A stretch of DNA of 64,000 nucleotides, taken from positions 94,901 to 158,900 of the forward strand of contig NZ_RCZH01000015.1 of the NCBI RefSeq assembly GCF_006438875.1. The letters run 5' to 3'. Shown in pieces: positions 35,010-45,900 of the stretch. The notes below the pieces were generated by a model. It did not search any database and was not told where the DNA came from. It saw only the letters and a list, made by a program, of their open reading frames with translations. The number at the start of each line of letters is the position of its first letter. Position 1 is the stretch's first letter. Source of the DNA: Flavobacterium pectinovorum (GTDB lineage: Bacteria; Bacteroidota; Bacteroidia; Flavobacteriales; Flavobacteriaceae). Both the position numbers and the translations under genes were made by a program.

Positions 35010-35941
35010 ATTGAGGTTTGAACAACACATTCAATTCGGGAATTAATTAAGTAGTCTGTTTGGTTTGCGAGGAGTATTTTTATTTCACGAACTCTCCTGT
35101 CCTCCTGATCACCCGCTTTTTCAGAAAAAAGGGATTTGCGTTTGAGTGCCGATGAGGCAAAAATGACAACTCCCGAACCGATCGTTTTATTGGAACCAAT
35201 TTGACGAATAATTGCTTTTTGTCCTTCTTTAATTTTATCTGCAAACAACTCATCAATTTCACAAGTAGCAACCAATTTACTTTTCGGAATAAAATCTGCA
35301 AAGGCTTTATTTGGTGATAATGCTGCGCCTTTCGTCGCATTCATTGTCATAATTTGTCCATCGCTTAGTGCTTTTACCAAATAGTGCTGTAATTCCTTAT
35401 TGGATACTTTCAATTCTTCTTTAATTTCCTGAAGCCGGGAGTTTGCCATCATCACCCTGCTTTGTAATTGCGCTACATTGGCTCGGGAAATCTTTGTTTC
35501 TGTTTCAATATTATCAACATTCTGTCTTGTTTCTGCACCATTTTTGTGTAAATTTTTCAATCGTTGCAGCTCAATTTCTTTATTTGCCAGATTTATTTCC
35601 TGCTCTTTTAAGTTTAATTGAGTTACTTTTATTTCGATTTTTTGCGTTTCTATTCTACTCTCAATCTGGGCTTTTTTGGCATCCTGAACAGTGTGATCCA
35701 ATTCAATAATTAAATCACCTTTGGTAATTATATCATTTTCTTTCTTATGAATATCTACAACAATGCCTCCTGTTTCTGTTGCCAATGCCGACAGTTTTTC
35801 ACTTGGTTCTATTCGTCCGAGTCCCACAATTTCTGACGAAGTAACTTCTTTATGAACAGGTTCCTGATCTGATTTAATTTCTTCTTTCTTACTACAAGAA
35901 CTAAGAAACAAGGCTATTAGATAAAATAAAATATATTTCAT
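35006..35941 (-). CDS. HlyD/DevB-like periplasmic adaptor lipoprotein
   Basis: 311 residues from the ATG at 35941. This start gives a lipoprotein signal with LSSC lipobox; the longer frame from 36016 buries it. The N-terminal lipoyl half-motif is GIVVDIHKKENDIITKGDLI. A long coiled-coil hairpin (about 70-190, rich in E, K and Q) and a barrel domain follow. It would bridge the inner-membrane permease and the TolC channel. Confidence 0.9.
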   Translation of the reverse strand: MKYILFYLIALFLSSCSKKEEIKSDQEPVHKEVTSSEIVGLGRIEPSEKLSALATETGGIVVDIHKKENDIITKGDLIIELDHTVQDAKKAQIESRIETQKIEIKVTQLNLKEQEINLANKEIELQRLKNLHKNGAETRQNVDNIETETKISRANVAQLQSRVMMANSRLQEIKEELKVSNKELQHYLVKALSDGQIMTMNATKGAALSPNKAFADFIPKSKLVATCEIDELFADKIKEGQKAIIRQIGSNKTIGSGVVIFASSALKRKSLFSEKAGDQEDRRVREIKILLANQTDYLINSRIECVVQTSI

Positions 35942-36041
35942 ATGTAAGTAATATTTGTTTTTGTTGGAAGATGGTATCGCCAGATCTTCATAGGTGTTTA
36001 CGACAAATGCTGTCATGGCGATTTCATTCTTTATAATTTGA

Positions 36042-36761
36042 TTAATGATTCTCTATAGTGTCAATTTCGTTCTCTATTGCTTCTCCATTATCTACATAAA
36101 TAATTCTATCAGCAAACTGTTTGAGTCGCATATCATGTGTAACGACAATTACACTCTTGCCATCTTTAGCAAGTGCTTTCAATTCATCCATTACCACACC
36201 AACACTCTTAACATCTAATGCTGCTGTTGGTTCGTCACAAAGCATAATTGGCGGATTTGTCACCAATGCCCGTGCAATAGAAACTCTTTGCTGCTGACCT
36301 CCGCTTAGCATTTTTGGCAAGTTTTTCATTCTGTCCTTCATACCTACTAATTCCAGGGCTTTTTCGGCTTTTTTCTTTGCGTCAACATCGCTAAAATTCA
36401 TAAGTTGCAGCGGAATCATTACGTTTTCTAAGGAATTAAGGGGAGCCAAAAGATTAAAACTTTGAAACACAAATCCAATTTTGTTCAATCTCAAAGTCGA
36501 TAATTGTTTAGCCGAAAGCGTATTTACTTGTTGTCCATCTATAAAAACATCCCCTTTTGTTGGGTAAATAACACAGCCTAATAATGATAACAATGTAGTT
36601 TTCCCCGAACCAGAAGGACCAATTATTAATGTAAGTTCTCCAGTTTTAAATTGAACACTCGTAGGTTTTAAGGCAGTAATCAATGTGTCACCGGTTTGAT
36701 ACTCCTTGCAAACACCTCGTACTTCTGCAATAACTCTATTTTTCGAAATTATCTCTTCCAT
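36042..36761 (-). CDS. ABC transporter ATP-binding protein (DevA/LolD-like)
   Basis: 239 residues. Walker A is GPSGSGKTTLL, Q loop FVFQSFNLL, signature LSGGQQQR, Walker B IMLCDEPTAALD, switch His VVTHD. It is first of the four exporter genes. A 200-bp CAGT/ACTG inverted repeat separates it from the DUF2141 gene upstream. Confidence 0.95.
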   Translation of the reverse strand: MEEIISKNRVIAEVRGVCKEYQTGDTLITALKPTSVQFKTGELTLIIGPSGSGKTTLLSLLGCVIYPTKGDVFIDGQQVNTLSAKQLSTLRLNKIGFVFQSFNLLAPLNSLENVMIPLQLMNFSDVDAKKKAEKALELVGMKDRMKNLPKMLSGGQQQRVSIARALVTNPPIMLCDEPTAALDVKSVGVVMDELKALAKDGKSVIVVTHDMRLKQFADRIIYVDNGEAIENEIDTIENH

Positions 36762-36785
36762 GATTTAATGTTTTTGTTAGTATTT

Positions 36786-36987
36786 ACAGTTTTCAGTCGC
36801 AGTATTCAGTATTCAGTCGCAGTGTTCAGTCGCAGTGGCAGTGTTCAGTCACTGTTGAGTCGCAGTCACAGTTTTCAGTCGCAGTTTTCAGTTTTCAGTT
36901 CAAACAAACCGAGCACTGGGACTGAAAAACTGCCACTGAATACTGAGACTGAATACTGAGACTGAGACTGAGACTGAGAACTGAAAA
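36786..36987. repeat. Large CAGT/ACTG inverted-repeat element
   Basis: The left part (36786-36900) has 16 CAGT words spaced by 2-3 bases (units such as TTCAGTCGCAGT). The right part (36901-36987) has 12 ACTG words (units such as ACTGAGACTGAATACTGAG). The halves are reverse complements in style and can fold on each other around a short AAACAAACCGAGC spacer. The element abuts the DUF2141 stop codon. Confidence 0.85.
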
Positions 36988-37401
36988 CTAATAAAGCTCT
37001 ATTGCAATCGTAGAATCATTTTTTAAAACATAAATAGAACAATCACTAAACGTTGGTGCTCCGCCATCCGGCTTAAAATTAGTACTGTTTCCTACTGGCT
37101 CTTTAGGCATTCCAAACCAATTACTGTTTAATTTTCCATTACTGTCTAAATCTTGAAAAACTGTAATGGCATAAGTACCTCTTGGCAAATCAACCTGGAA
37201 TTTCATTGTTTCCTGATTTGCCTTTTGAACTTTAGTAAAATAGGCTGTTTTAAGAAAATTTTGCTTTTTATCGTAAACATTCAGCACAACTGTACCTTTC
37301 CCTTTTTGGACATTGGTCACATCAATATTCATTTTTACTTGTTGCGCATTAGCAAAATACGACACTCCTAATACCAGAACACTTAGAATTAATTTTTTCA
37401 T
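36988..37401 (-). CDS. DUF2141 periplasmic protein
   Basis: 137 residues from the ATG at 37401, which begins the signal peptide MKKLILSVLVLGVSYFANAQ. The beta-rich DUF2141 pattern is clear: GTVVLNVYD, DLPRGTYAITVFQDLDSNGK, WFGMPKEPVGNS. Function unknown; in Bacteroidota it often sits beside outer-membrane proteins. Here it lies between a barrel protein and the exporter. Confidence 0.85.
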   Translation of the reverse strand: MKKLILSVLVLGVSYFANAQQVKMNIDVTNVQKGKGTVVLNVYDKKQNFLKTAYFTKVQKANQETMKFQVDLPRGTYAITVFQDLDSNGKLNSNWFGMPKEPVGNSTNFKPDGGAPTFSDCSIYVLKNDSTIAIELY

Positions 37402-37457
37402 TTTTCTTTTTAAATTTATTGTTGTTGAATTTATTTTCTTTTGCATTTTTTTCACAA

Positions 37458-38375
37458 TTATTTTCCAAAACGGTAGGTTAACATTATTTTGGCGTAAGGG
37501 ATTTCTTTTGTCTTGTAGTCGGTAATACTATTGTTATTTGAATCATACAAGGTGTATTTATTTGCAAATGCTAAACCTCCTTGTAACTGAAGCCAAAAAC
37601 CATCAAAAAGCCGTTGACTAATTTGTAAGCCTCCATGAACAGCCGAGAACTGGGCATAGTCAATGGCTGTGCCTTCATAATTATTGTAGTTTTGCAAATT
37701 GTGAAGCGTCCAGTCTATCGATCCCGCTATACCTATTTGTGTATTATTGCCGAGATTCCTAAAAACATTCACTCTTGGCCAGTAAAGCTGAGCAAACCAC
37801 TTGCCGTTATTACTTTTATAATCTACAGATATAGCGGGCGTTATCAGGATCTTACCAAAAGAATACATGATATGAGGACCAATCCCAATTTCAAGATTTG
37901 ATTTTTTGCCAAATTTTCTTGAAACTCCAAAAATGCCATCATATACCATGTCGTCCATCGAGAACGAACTTTTAAAATCGGAAGCAATAGTAGGAATGAA
38001 AATTCCAAAAGCAGTCCATCTTTTTCCAATAGGGCGCCGTACTACAATGGTGGGTTTGATTTCTTGTATTTTTGTGATGTAATTCGGACTATTCTCGATA
38101 TTTTTATCGAATGTAAAGTTTAAAACACGATAGTTTATTATTCCAAGAATACGAGTTTTACCAATTTTAAAAGAGGGTATTGGCAACCAAAAATCGTATG
38201 TATTATAGCTGAATTTATTTCCATAATAAGGATCTGCAGTTGATACGTTCTCAAAACTGCTTTTTCCGTTTACAGTAACGCCAACCCCCGCGCCATCTGT
38301 TATTAATTGGGCATAAAATTTATTTGGAAGACAAATAAACAAGGTTAGCAAAACTAATGATAGTACTTTTTTCAA
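37458..38375 (-). CDS. Outer-membrane beta-barrel protein (DUF6268-like)
   Basis: 305 residues if started at the TTG at 38375, which gives a clean signal peptide (KKVLSLVLLTLFICLP ... FYAQ). A GTG at 38402 would add nine residues; no ATG fits. The body is alternating strands with aromatic girdles (NTYDFWLPIPSF, RWTAFGIFIPTIA, KWFAQLYWPRV) and ends in YAKIMLTYRFGK, a terminal barrel strand. Likely an outer-membrane protein of unknown substrate, upstream of DUF2141 and the exporter and probably one transcription unit. Confidence 0.75.
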   Translation of the reverse strand: MKKVLSLVLLTLFICLPNKFYAQLITDGAGVGVTVNGKSSFENVSTADPYYGNKFSYNTYDFWLPIPSFKIGKTRILGIINYRVLNFTFDKNIENSPNYITKIQEIKPTIVVRRPIGKRWTAFGIFIPTIASDFKSSFSMDDMVYDGIFGVSRKFGKKSNLEIGIGPHIMYSFGKILITPAISVDYKSNNGKWFAQLYWPRVNVFRNLGNNTQIGIAGSIDWTLHNLQNYNNYEGTAIDYAQFSAVHGGLQISQRLFDGFWLQLQGGLAFANKYTLYDSNNNSITDYKTKEIPYAKIMLTYRFGK

Positions 38376-38482
38376 AATAACATTTATTAAATTTAAACAC
38401 ACGAGCTGCCTTAGCCCTCTAAGATTTTCTTAAGGCAAAGGTGTGATTAAAACAATAATTGCTGCTAGGATTTAGTGTGCCG

Positions 38483-39376
38483 TTACTCGGACAAATCGTG
38501 CATGAGTGAATTTCGGTACTGTGAAGGAGTTATGCCCGTTATTTTTTTAAAAAGGCGTCCAAAGTAAGACGGATCTTCATAATTCAATTCAAAAGCAATT
38601 TCGGAAATATCCTTAGTCAGATCTTGCAAAAGTATCTGACTTTGCAAAATACTAACGTTATTAATCCATTCTTTTGGCGCTATTCCTGTAGTTTGCTTAA
38701 TGCATCTATTGAGATAGTTTACAGAAATTTTTAATTTATCGGCATAAAAGGATACGGATTTATCCTGACTGTGGTATTTATAAACCAACTCTTTAAAGGA
38801 AAAAGTAATTTCATTACCACGGTGAACCGCTTTATTAAGCTCTCTATTCGAAAAAATGATTTTTTGAAAAGCCGCCTGCATGAGCGAATAACAAATTTCA
38901 ATATTGGAATTTTCGTCCCGAAATTCTTCTCCCAATAAACAAAACAAAGAATTAAGCCATATACTTGTCTCTTTTGGCAGTTTAATAACTGAGTTTGTGG
39001 CAAAAATTTGTATTAGTTCCTGTTTAGACAGAATATGATTCAGGACACTTTCTTCAAACAAAATAAAATGACCGGTTATAACCAGATCAATTTCTTTCAT
39101 TGCCGTAATATGTCCTTGTTTAACAAACAAAACATCATCGGTTGTTAATGATATTATCTCATTATCTACTTGTTGTATGGCATTGCCATTAGTAACATGA
39201 ACGATAAAATTATAATCGGGTCTAAAAAGCGGCGTCGGAATTTGAATGTATTCTGTTGTAGTATTCAGGTCATATATCTGCAAGGGAGTTTTTAAGAAAT
39301 CAAAATCTAAAGAAGCATCCGACATAAATTGTTTTGGAAATTCCTCCGATGATATAATTTTGATAGTCTTACTCAT
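38483..39376 (-). CDS. AraC-family transcriptional regulator
   Basis: 297 residues. An N-terminal cupin domain is followed by an AraC double HTH (VSFYADKLKISVNYLNRCIKQ; ISEIAFELNYEDPSYFGRLFKK; ending TPSQYR). It lies about 107 bp upstream of the barrel gene on the same strand, so it probably controls the barrel-DUF2141-exporter genes. Confidence 0.9.
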   Translation of the reverse strand: MSKTIKIISSEEFPKQFMSDASLDFDFLKTPLQIYDLNTTTEYIQIPTPLFRPDYNFIVHVTNGNAIQQVDNEIISLTTDDVLFVKQGHITAMKEIDLVITGHFILFEESVLNHILSKQELIQIFATNSVIKLPKETSIWLNSLFCLLGEEFRDENSNIEICYSLMQAAFQKIIFSNRELNKAVHRGNEITFSFKELVYKYHSQDKSVSFYADKLKISVNYLNRCIKQTTGIAPKEWINNVSILQSQILLQDLTKDISEIAFELNYEDPSYFGRLFKKITGITPSQYRNSLMHDLSE

Positions 39377-39836
39377 GTTGCAAACTTAAGTATTTAATTG
39401 TAAACGGTAATATCTCCTCATTGAAGTGCTTTGCATTTTGCTACATATAATGTGGCACACCAAAAAGTTAATTTCGCTTTCAGAAATTAGTTTTGCAGTA
39501 TTAAGTACTACTAAATACATGCGAGATACAAATTCATAGAGTATACTTTTATGTGCCTTTATAATTATCTCTTTTAATCAGGTACTTCGTTTTCAATTTA
39601 CTAATGCCTGTAGTATTCTCTTCTTTTTTTGGCAAACGAGATAAGTAATACATCATTTGTAGCACATAATGCTTCAAATTTACTATTCTGATTATTGGTG
39701 TAAAACTACATTTACCATTTTTAGATTTTATTGATTTCGCACAAATAAACTTTCAAAATTATCATTCAAAATAAAAAAAGACGATCTGTAACAATCAAGA
39801 TTTAAACAACTTTACCATAAAACTAAAACCACAATA
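39377..39836. other. Intergenic region between AraC regulator and GH3 gene
   Basis: About 460 bp holding the divergent promoters. No gene, terminator or repeat family was recognised. Confidence 0.35.
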
Positions 39837-42146
39837 ATGAAAAAACAAATTAGAAAATATGCCTTTTTACTGTTAATCGTTTTTGGAAACGGATATGCCC
39901 AAACCAAAAAACATATGGATGCAAAAAAACCAATCGAAGAACGGATCTCGCTTTTGATGAAAGAAATGACATTAGAAGAAAAAGTAGGACAAATGAATCA
40001 ATATAATGGTTTTTGGGATGTTACAGGACCAGCTCCAAAAGGCGGGTCTGCTGAATTAAAATACGAGCACTTACGAAAAGGATGGGTTGGGTCAATGCTT
40101 ACCGTTCGAGGCGTTAAAGAAGTTCGTGCAGTCCAGAAAATCGCGGTCGAAGAAACCCGTTTAGGAATTCCGTTGATAATTGGTTTTGATGTTATTCACG
40201 GTTATAAAACGTTAAGTCCAATTCCGTTGGCAGAAGCAGCAAGTTGGGATTTGGACGCCATTAAAAAATCGGCAGCAATTGCAGCAGATGAAGCTTCGGC
40301 ATCCGGCATTAACTGGACTTTTGCACCAAATGTCGATATAACAAATGATGCACGCTGGGGACGCGTAATGGAAGGAGCCGGCGAAGATCCGTATTTGGGA
40401 AGTAAAGTAGGCTACGCAAGAATAAAAGGATTTCAGGGAGAAACGATTGCAGATTTAGCCAAAGTAAATACAATTGCAGCTTGTACAAAACACTTTGCGG
40501 CGTACGGTTTTGTTGAAGCAGGATTGGAATATAATAGCGTAGACATGAGCAATTCTAAATTATACAATTCGGTTTTACCGCCTTTTGAAGCCACGGTACA
40601 AGCGGGAGTTCGCACGTTTATGAATTCATTTAATACCTTAAACGGTATTCCGGCAACGGGAAATGCATTTTTGCAAAGAGATATTTTAAAAGGAAAATGG
40701 AAGTTTGACGGATTTGTAGTTTCGGATTATGCTTCTGTTCGCGAAATGATTGCGCACGGTTATGCAAAAGACGAAGCCGATGCAACGGCAAAAGCGATAA
40801 TTGCAGGTTCTGATATGGATATGGAATCGTATTTGTATGTGGCTAAATTAGTGGCTTTGGTAAAAGAAGGAAAAGTAAAAGAAACTTTAATAGATGATGC
40901 CGTTCGCAGAATCCTTCGCGTGAAATTTGAATTGGGTTTGTTTGATGATCCCTACAGATATTGCGACGAAAAGCGCGAAAAAGAAGTTGTTGGAAGCAAA
41001 GCCAATAATGACGGAGTTTTGGACATGGCGAAGAAATCTATCGTTTTATTAAAGAATGCTTATCCGCCGGGGAGGAATGAGAATTTGCTTCCGCTAAAAA
41101 AATCCGGACAAAAAATTGCTTTGATTGGTGCTTTGGCAAATGATAAAAACAGTCCGCTTGGAAGCTGGAGAATTGCAGCCGATGATAATACTGCCGTTTC
41201 GGTTTTAGAAGGAATGCAGCAATACAAAGACAATCAGCTGACTTTTGAAAAAGGGGCAGATTTGCTTTCGCAGAAAGCTACTTTTTTAACCGAAACCGTT
41301 TTCAATACAACTGACAAAAGCGGTTTTGAAGCTGCTAAGATAGCCGCAAAAAATGCTGATGTTGTCGTGATGGTTTTAGGTGAATATGGATTTCAAAGTG
41401 GAGAAGCAAGAAGCAGAACCGATTTAAATTTACCGGGAATTCAACAGGAATTACTGGAAGAAATCTACAAAGTAAATCCTAATATCGTTTTGGTTTTAAA
41501 TAACGGACGCCCGTTGACTATTCCGTGGGCTGCACAAAATATTCCGGCTATTGTAGAAGCCTGGCATTTAGGAACTCAGGCAGGAAATGCAATCGCTCAG
41601 GTTTTGTACGGAGATTATAATCCGAGTGGTAAATTGCCAATATCTTTTCCTAGAAACGTGGGACAAGTACCAATTTATTACAACAAATACAGCACAGGAC
41701 GACCAATCGATAGTGATAAAAATGTTTTTTGGTCACATTATATGGATGTAGAGAAAACACCTCAATTCCCATTTGGTTTTGGACTGAGTTATACAAAATT
41801 CGATTATAAAAATCTTCAAATTAATAAAACTGCTTTTTCTAAAGGAGAAAAAATTGAAGTGAGCGTTGACATTACAAACTCAGGTAATTTTGACGGAAAA
41901 GAAGTCGTGCAGCTTTATATTCACGATGAATTTGCAAGCATTGTTCGCCCAATAAAAGAATTAAAAGGTTTTGAGTTAATAAACCTGAAAAAAGGAGAAA
42001 CTAAAACTGTGCATTTTACTTTAACAGATGCAGCACTTGGTTTTTATGACAACGAAGGCAAATTTTTAGTAGAACCGGGCATGTTTAATATCATGGTGGG
42101 CTGGAATTCTAATGAAGGACTCACTGGTAAATTTGAATTAAAATAA
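39837..42146 (+). CDS. bglX: Glycoside hydrolase family 3 beta-glucosidase/xylosidase, BglX-like
   Basis: 769 residues, BglX length. The signal peptide ends GYAQ. The (alpha/beta)8 domain has GFDVIHGYKT and the nucleophile Asp297 in GFVVSDYASV. A second alpha/beta domain carries ALIGALANDK and a fibronectin-III-like C-terminal domain starts near VSVDITNSGNFDGKEVV. It acts in the periplasm on oligosaccharides. It is the first gene of the polysaccharide utilization region, separated from the sensor by an 800-bp repeat-rich gap. Confidence 0.93.
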   Translation: MKKQIRKYAFLLLIVFGNGYAQTKKHMDAKKPIEERISLLMKEMTLEEKVGQMNQYNGFWDVTGPAPKGGSAELKYEHLRKGWVGSMLTVRGVKEVRAVQKIAVEETRLGIPLIIGFDVIHGYKTLSPIPLAEAASWDLDAIKKSAAIAADEASASGINWTFAPNVDITNDARWGRVMEGAGEDPYLGSKVGYARIKGFQGETIADLAKVNTIAACTKHFAAYGFVEAGLEYNSVDMSNSKLYNSVLPPFEATVQAGVRTFMNSFNTLNGIPATGNAFLQRDILKGKWKFDGFVVSDYASVREMIAHGYAKDEADATAKAIIAGSDMDMESYLYVAKLVALVKEGKVKETLIDDAVRRILRVKFELGLFDDPYRYCDEKREKEVVGSKANNDGVLDMAKKSIVLLKNAYPPGRNENLLPLKKSGQKIALIGALANDKNSPLGSWRIAADDNTAVSVLEGMQQYKDNQLTFEKGADLLSQKATFLTETVFNTTDKSGFEAAKIAAKNADVVVMVLGEYGFQSGEARSRTDLNLPGIQQELLEEIYKVNPNIVLVLNNGRPLTIPWAAQNIPAIVEAWHLGTQAGNAIAQVLYGDYNPSGKLPISFPRNVGQVPIYYNKYSTGRPIDSDKNVFWSHYMDVEKTPQFPFGFGLSYTKFDYKNLQINKTAFSKGEKIEVSVDITNSGNFDGKEVVQLYIHDEFASIVRPIKELKGFELINLKKGETKTVHFTLTDAALGFYDNEGKFLVEPGMFNIMVGWNSNEGLTGKFELK

Positions 42147-42245
42147 AGTATTTCTGAAAAAATTTAAACACATAGAAACATAGATTTTATGTGTAAAAAA
42201 GAAGGGAAAAAAGAAACAAGTTTCTTTCACATAGTCTCAAAGCAC

Positions 42246-42457
42246 AATGTCATTAAGTTAAGAAATTTTTTAATGCAGATTAACTCTTTCAGAATCCGCA
42301 ATCTTGTCATCTCGACGAAGGAGAGATCACACAAGAAACTCAACAAAGATTGGCGAATATCTGAACGGAAATACTAGTGTGATCTCTCCTTCGTCGAGAT
42401 GACAAACTTTGTGGTTACTTCTGTGTCTATTTACTAATTCCTTAACTTAATGACATT
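42246..42457. repeat. Nested palindromic element with 17-bp terminal inverted repeats (copy 1)
   Basis: Ends are AATGTCATTAAGTTAAG (42246-42262) and its exact reverse complement (42441-42457). Inside is a second perfect inverted repeat of 29 bp (42304-42332 with 42377-42405; core CTCGACGAAGGAGAGATC) with a 44-base centre. There is no coding capacity. Confidence 0.85.
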
Positions 42458-42525
42458 GACACATAGATCTGTGAATTAATGTAAAGTGAAACGCCTTTTT
42501 TTAAGTTCATCCCGACGCTTCGGGC

Positions 42526-42734
42526 AATGTCATTAAGTTAAGCTTTTTCAAATTATAATTTTCTCGCAAAATGTAGTTTTGAATTGCCTCCAGCTTTAGC
42601 TGGAGTTTATATAAAATCAATCTATGAGGCTTTAGCCAAAAATGTGTGATTTGGCTAAAGCCATTTTATTGTGCGTATTAGTCACCTCCAGCTGAAGCTG
42701 GAGGCTAGTCAAAAAAGCTTAACTTAATGAAATT
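42526..42734. repeat. Nested palindromic element (copy 2)
   Basis: Ends are AATGTCATTAAGTTAAG (42526-42542, extended by CTTTTT) and CTTAACTTAATGAAATT (42718-42734, one mismatch, preceded by AAAAAG). The cargo is two CTCCAGCT-x-AGCTGGAG hairpins. A CTTCGGG motif flanks both outer edges. The rest of 42147-42971 is AT-rich with no gene. Confidence 0.8.
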
Positions 42735-42971
42735 GCGCTTCGGGACTATGTTTCTATGTGTTAAAAAAAATACACACAGCAGTTTAGTATATTTTTAAAA
42801 CAACCTAATAACCTGAGTACGATTAGTTAATAATTGGGCTTAGGTTTTTGGCAATATGATAAAATTTACACTTAAAAAGTTTATTTCATATTTAGTTTTA
42901 TTAATATTGTTTTTATTACACTTAAAATAAAAGGAAATTTTCGGCGCAAATTGATCAATAATGCTATTATA

Positions 42972-45900
42972 ATGAAAAATATCAAATATATTATTGTATA
43001 CTATTTTGTATTTACAAATTGCCTGTTATCTCAAGGTAAATTTGACAACTACCAATTTAGAAGCATACAGGAAACTACTTCAAAAAGAGCTATAACTTCT
43101 ATTATTCAGGATAAAAATGGTTTTATCTGGATAGGCACAAATGGCGCGGGTTTGTATCGATACGATGGAGTAAATTATTTTGGATATGAGTACAATAAAA
43201 AACCCAGTTCTGTAAACAGCAACTTTATTTATGCAACTTTTCTTGATTCTAATAATAACTTATGGGTTGGTACTGATGACGGTTTGTGTTTGTACAACAG
43301 GGATTTAGATAATTTTACTAAAATTAATATCGAAGATGTAATTACAAAAGGTTATGATGAACCCATTACCGTAAAAACAATTATTCAGGATAATAATGGC
43401 AATTTAATCTTAGGAACTTATGGTTTTGGATTATTCAAACTCAATATAAAGACTCTGAAAGTTTCTTTGATTCAGTCCAAAGTGCTCAAAAAATTTAATT
43501 TTCTGATAAAATCTTCCGTAAAAAATAAGCACAGAATCATTTATTTAGGAACCAGTTATGGTCTATTAGAACTCGATTTAAACGGAAAAATCAAACAGGT
43601 TTATAAAGACAAATTTAACAGAGAACCTTTATTAGATGACATCGAAAATCTTGTTATAGATAAATATGGATATATCTGGCTGGGAACAACTGAAAATGGA
43701 CTGATAAAAATCAAACCTGAAACAGATAATTATCAATTTGAAAATTACTCTGTTACCAAAAACAAAATCTTATCTATTATAGAAAGCAGTCAGGATTACA
43801 TCATTTGTGGTACAGAAAATGACGGATTACTGGTTGTAAATTACAAAGGACAGGTATTGCAAAAATATCTACACAGTAAGTACAATGACTTTAGTTTAAA
43901 ATCTAACTCGGTTTGGTCCTTGTATGAAGACAAAGAAAAACGGCTTTGGTTAGGTTATTTTAATAAAGGACTTGGTGTATTTGATAAACCCAATAACAAA
44001 TTTAATTCGCTTGAATCGCTTGTAAATAATGACAATTCTTTACAGACCAGTTATGTAACTTCGGTCATAAAAGATAAAAAGGGCAATTTATTAATCAGTA
44101 ATGAAGGCGGCGGACTCGATATTTATAATCTTACTGATAAGAGTTATATTCACGTAAACAAAAACAATCAAAACTATTATTCCGGTTTAGATGCTGCTGA
44201 TATTCAGACTATATTTATAGACAGTAAACAAAATATCTGGATAGGAAGCTGGGATCGCGGAATCTATTTTTTGAAAAATGGCACTACCCGATTTGTAAAC
44301 TACAATACAACAAACACAGGATTAAAATCGAACCGGATTTTTAGTTTTTCAGAAGATTCAAAAGGCCGAATCTGGATTGGAACTTTTATAAAAGGATTGC
44401 ATTATTTTGACTATAAAAGCAACACATTTGTTCATTGTGACTCAAAACCATTCGTAGAAAACGCTTTAGACAACGCTTTTATCCGTAAAGTTTTTGTTGA
44501 CTCTGATGATGTTTTATGGGTTGGAACAATTTTGGGATTATATCAGGTTAGTTTTAAAGACGAACCTGGTTTTAAAGTCACAAAAATGCGCGATGCCATG
44601 TTTAACGATAAAACGAAGTACAACAGTATTCAGTCTATTTTATCCATCTATGAGTCTAACGATAAAACAATATGGATAGGAACTGACGGCGAAGGATTAT
44701 TTAACTACAATAAAAAAGACAAAACATTTTCAAACTACAATAACTTTCCCGGTTTTAAAGAAAAATCTGTTCGTGCCATAATTTCTGATAACAATGGTTC
44801 TTTGTGGATAAGCGGTGGCTCAGGATTGACAAAACTTGATTTTAAAAATAAAAAAAGCACCAATTTTAATAAAGACGATGGTCTTGTTGATAATGATTTT
44901 AATAATAATGCGGTCTTTAAAGATGGCAACGGAGAGTTGTATTTTGGCAGTTACGAAGGCGTAAATTATTTTAATCCGAACGAGATAAAAAAAGCAGAAA
45001 AAGCGCCAAAGCTGTATTTCAGCGATTTCAAATTATTCAATCGATCCGTTAAGCCAAATGAAGATTCTTCGCCGTTAACCAAAGTAATTGCTCAAACTAA
45101 AGAAATTATTCTCGATCATACACAGTCTGTTTTTACGATTGAATATGTGGGAATCAATTATAATTATTCTAAGAAAAACCAATACGCTTATTACCTTGAG
45201 GGTTTCGAAAAAGACTGGAATTATGTGGGCAATAACAGGACAGCAACTTACACCAATCTGGCGCCGGGCAATTATGTTTTCAAAGTAAAATCGGCTAATG
45301 CAGATGGTTCGTGGAGTAATGATCAATTAGAACTAAAAATAAAAATTCTGCCTCCGTGGTGGAAAACCCTTTGGGCTTATTTAATCTACTCCTCTATCTT
45401 AGTTTTCCTGATTATATATTTCAATAAAATTTATCAAAATCGTTTTAAAGCGGGACAAGCCATAATTCTCGAAAAGGAAAAAAGTATTCAATTAGAGAAA
45501 TTAAACAATAAGAAATTACAGTTTTTTACGAATATTTCTCATGAGTTCAGGACACCGTTAACGCTGATTATTAATCCGCTGGAAGATATTTTAAGAAGTA
45601 AAAATTTATCTCCTGAAATACATCATAAATTAAAAATCGTACACAAAAGTTCGGATAGGCTTTCGAGACTAATCAATGAGCTTATGGATTTTAATAAATT
45701 AGAGTTTAATAAAATTTCCCTTCAAGCCAAGAAAATTGAAGTCGTAGCCTTTACGCAGGGAATTATTGGCTATTTTGATGAGGAAGCTTCTGCCCGAAAT
45801 ATTACTATTAATTTTGAGTCATCGGTTGATGAGCTCGAAGACTGGTTAGACCCAAAAATGCTGGAAAAAATAGTGTTTAATATTATTTCAAATGCATTTA

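Noticed and set aside
36786..36987. CAGT/ACTG array as a CRISPR or coding region
   Set aside because: Repeat words are 4-12 bases with 2-3 base spacing and the two halves are inverted; the reading frame across it is low-complexity.
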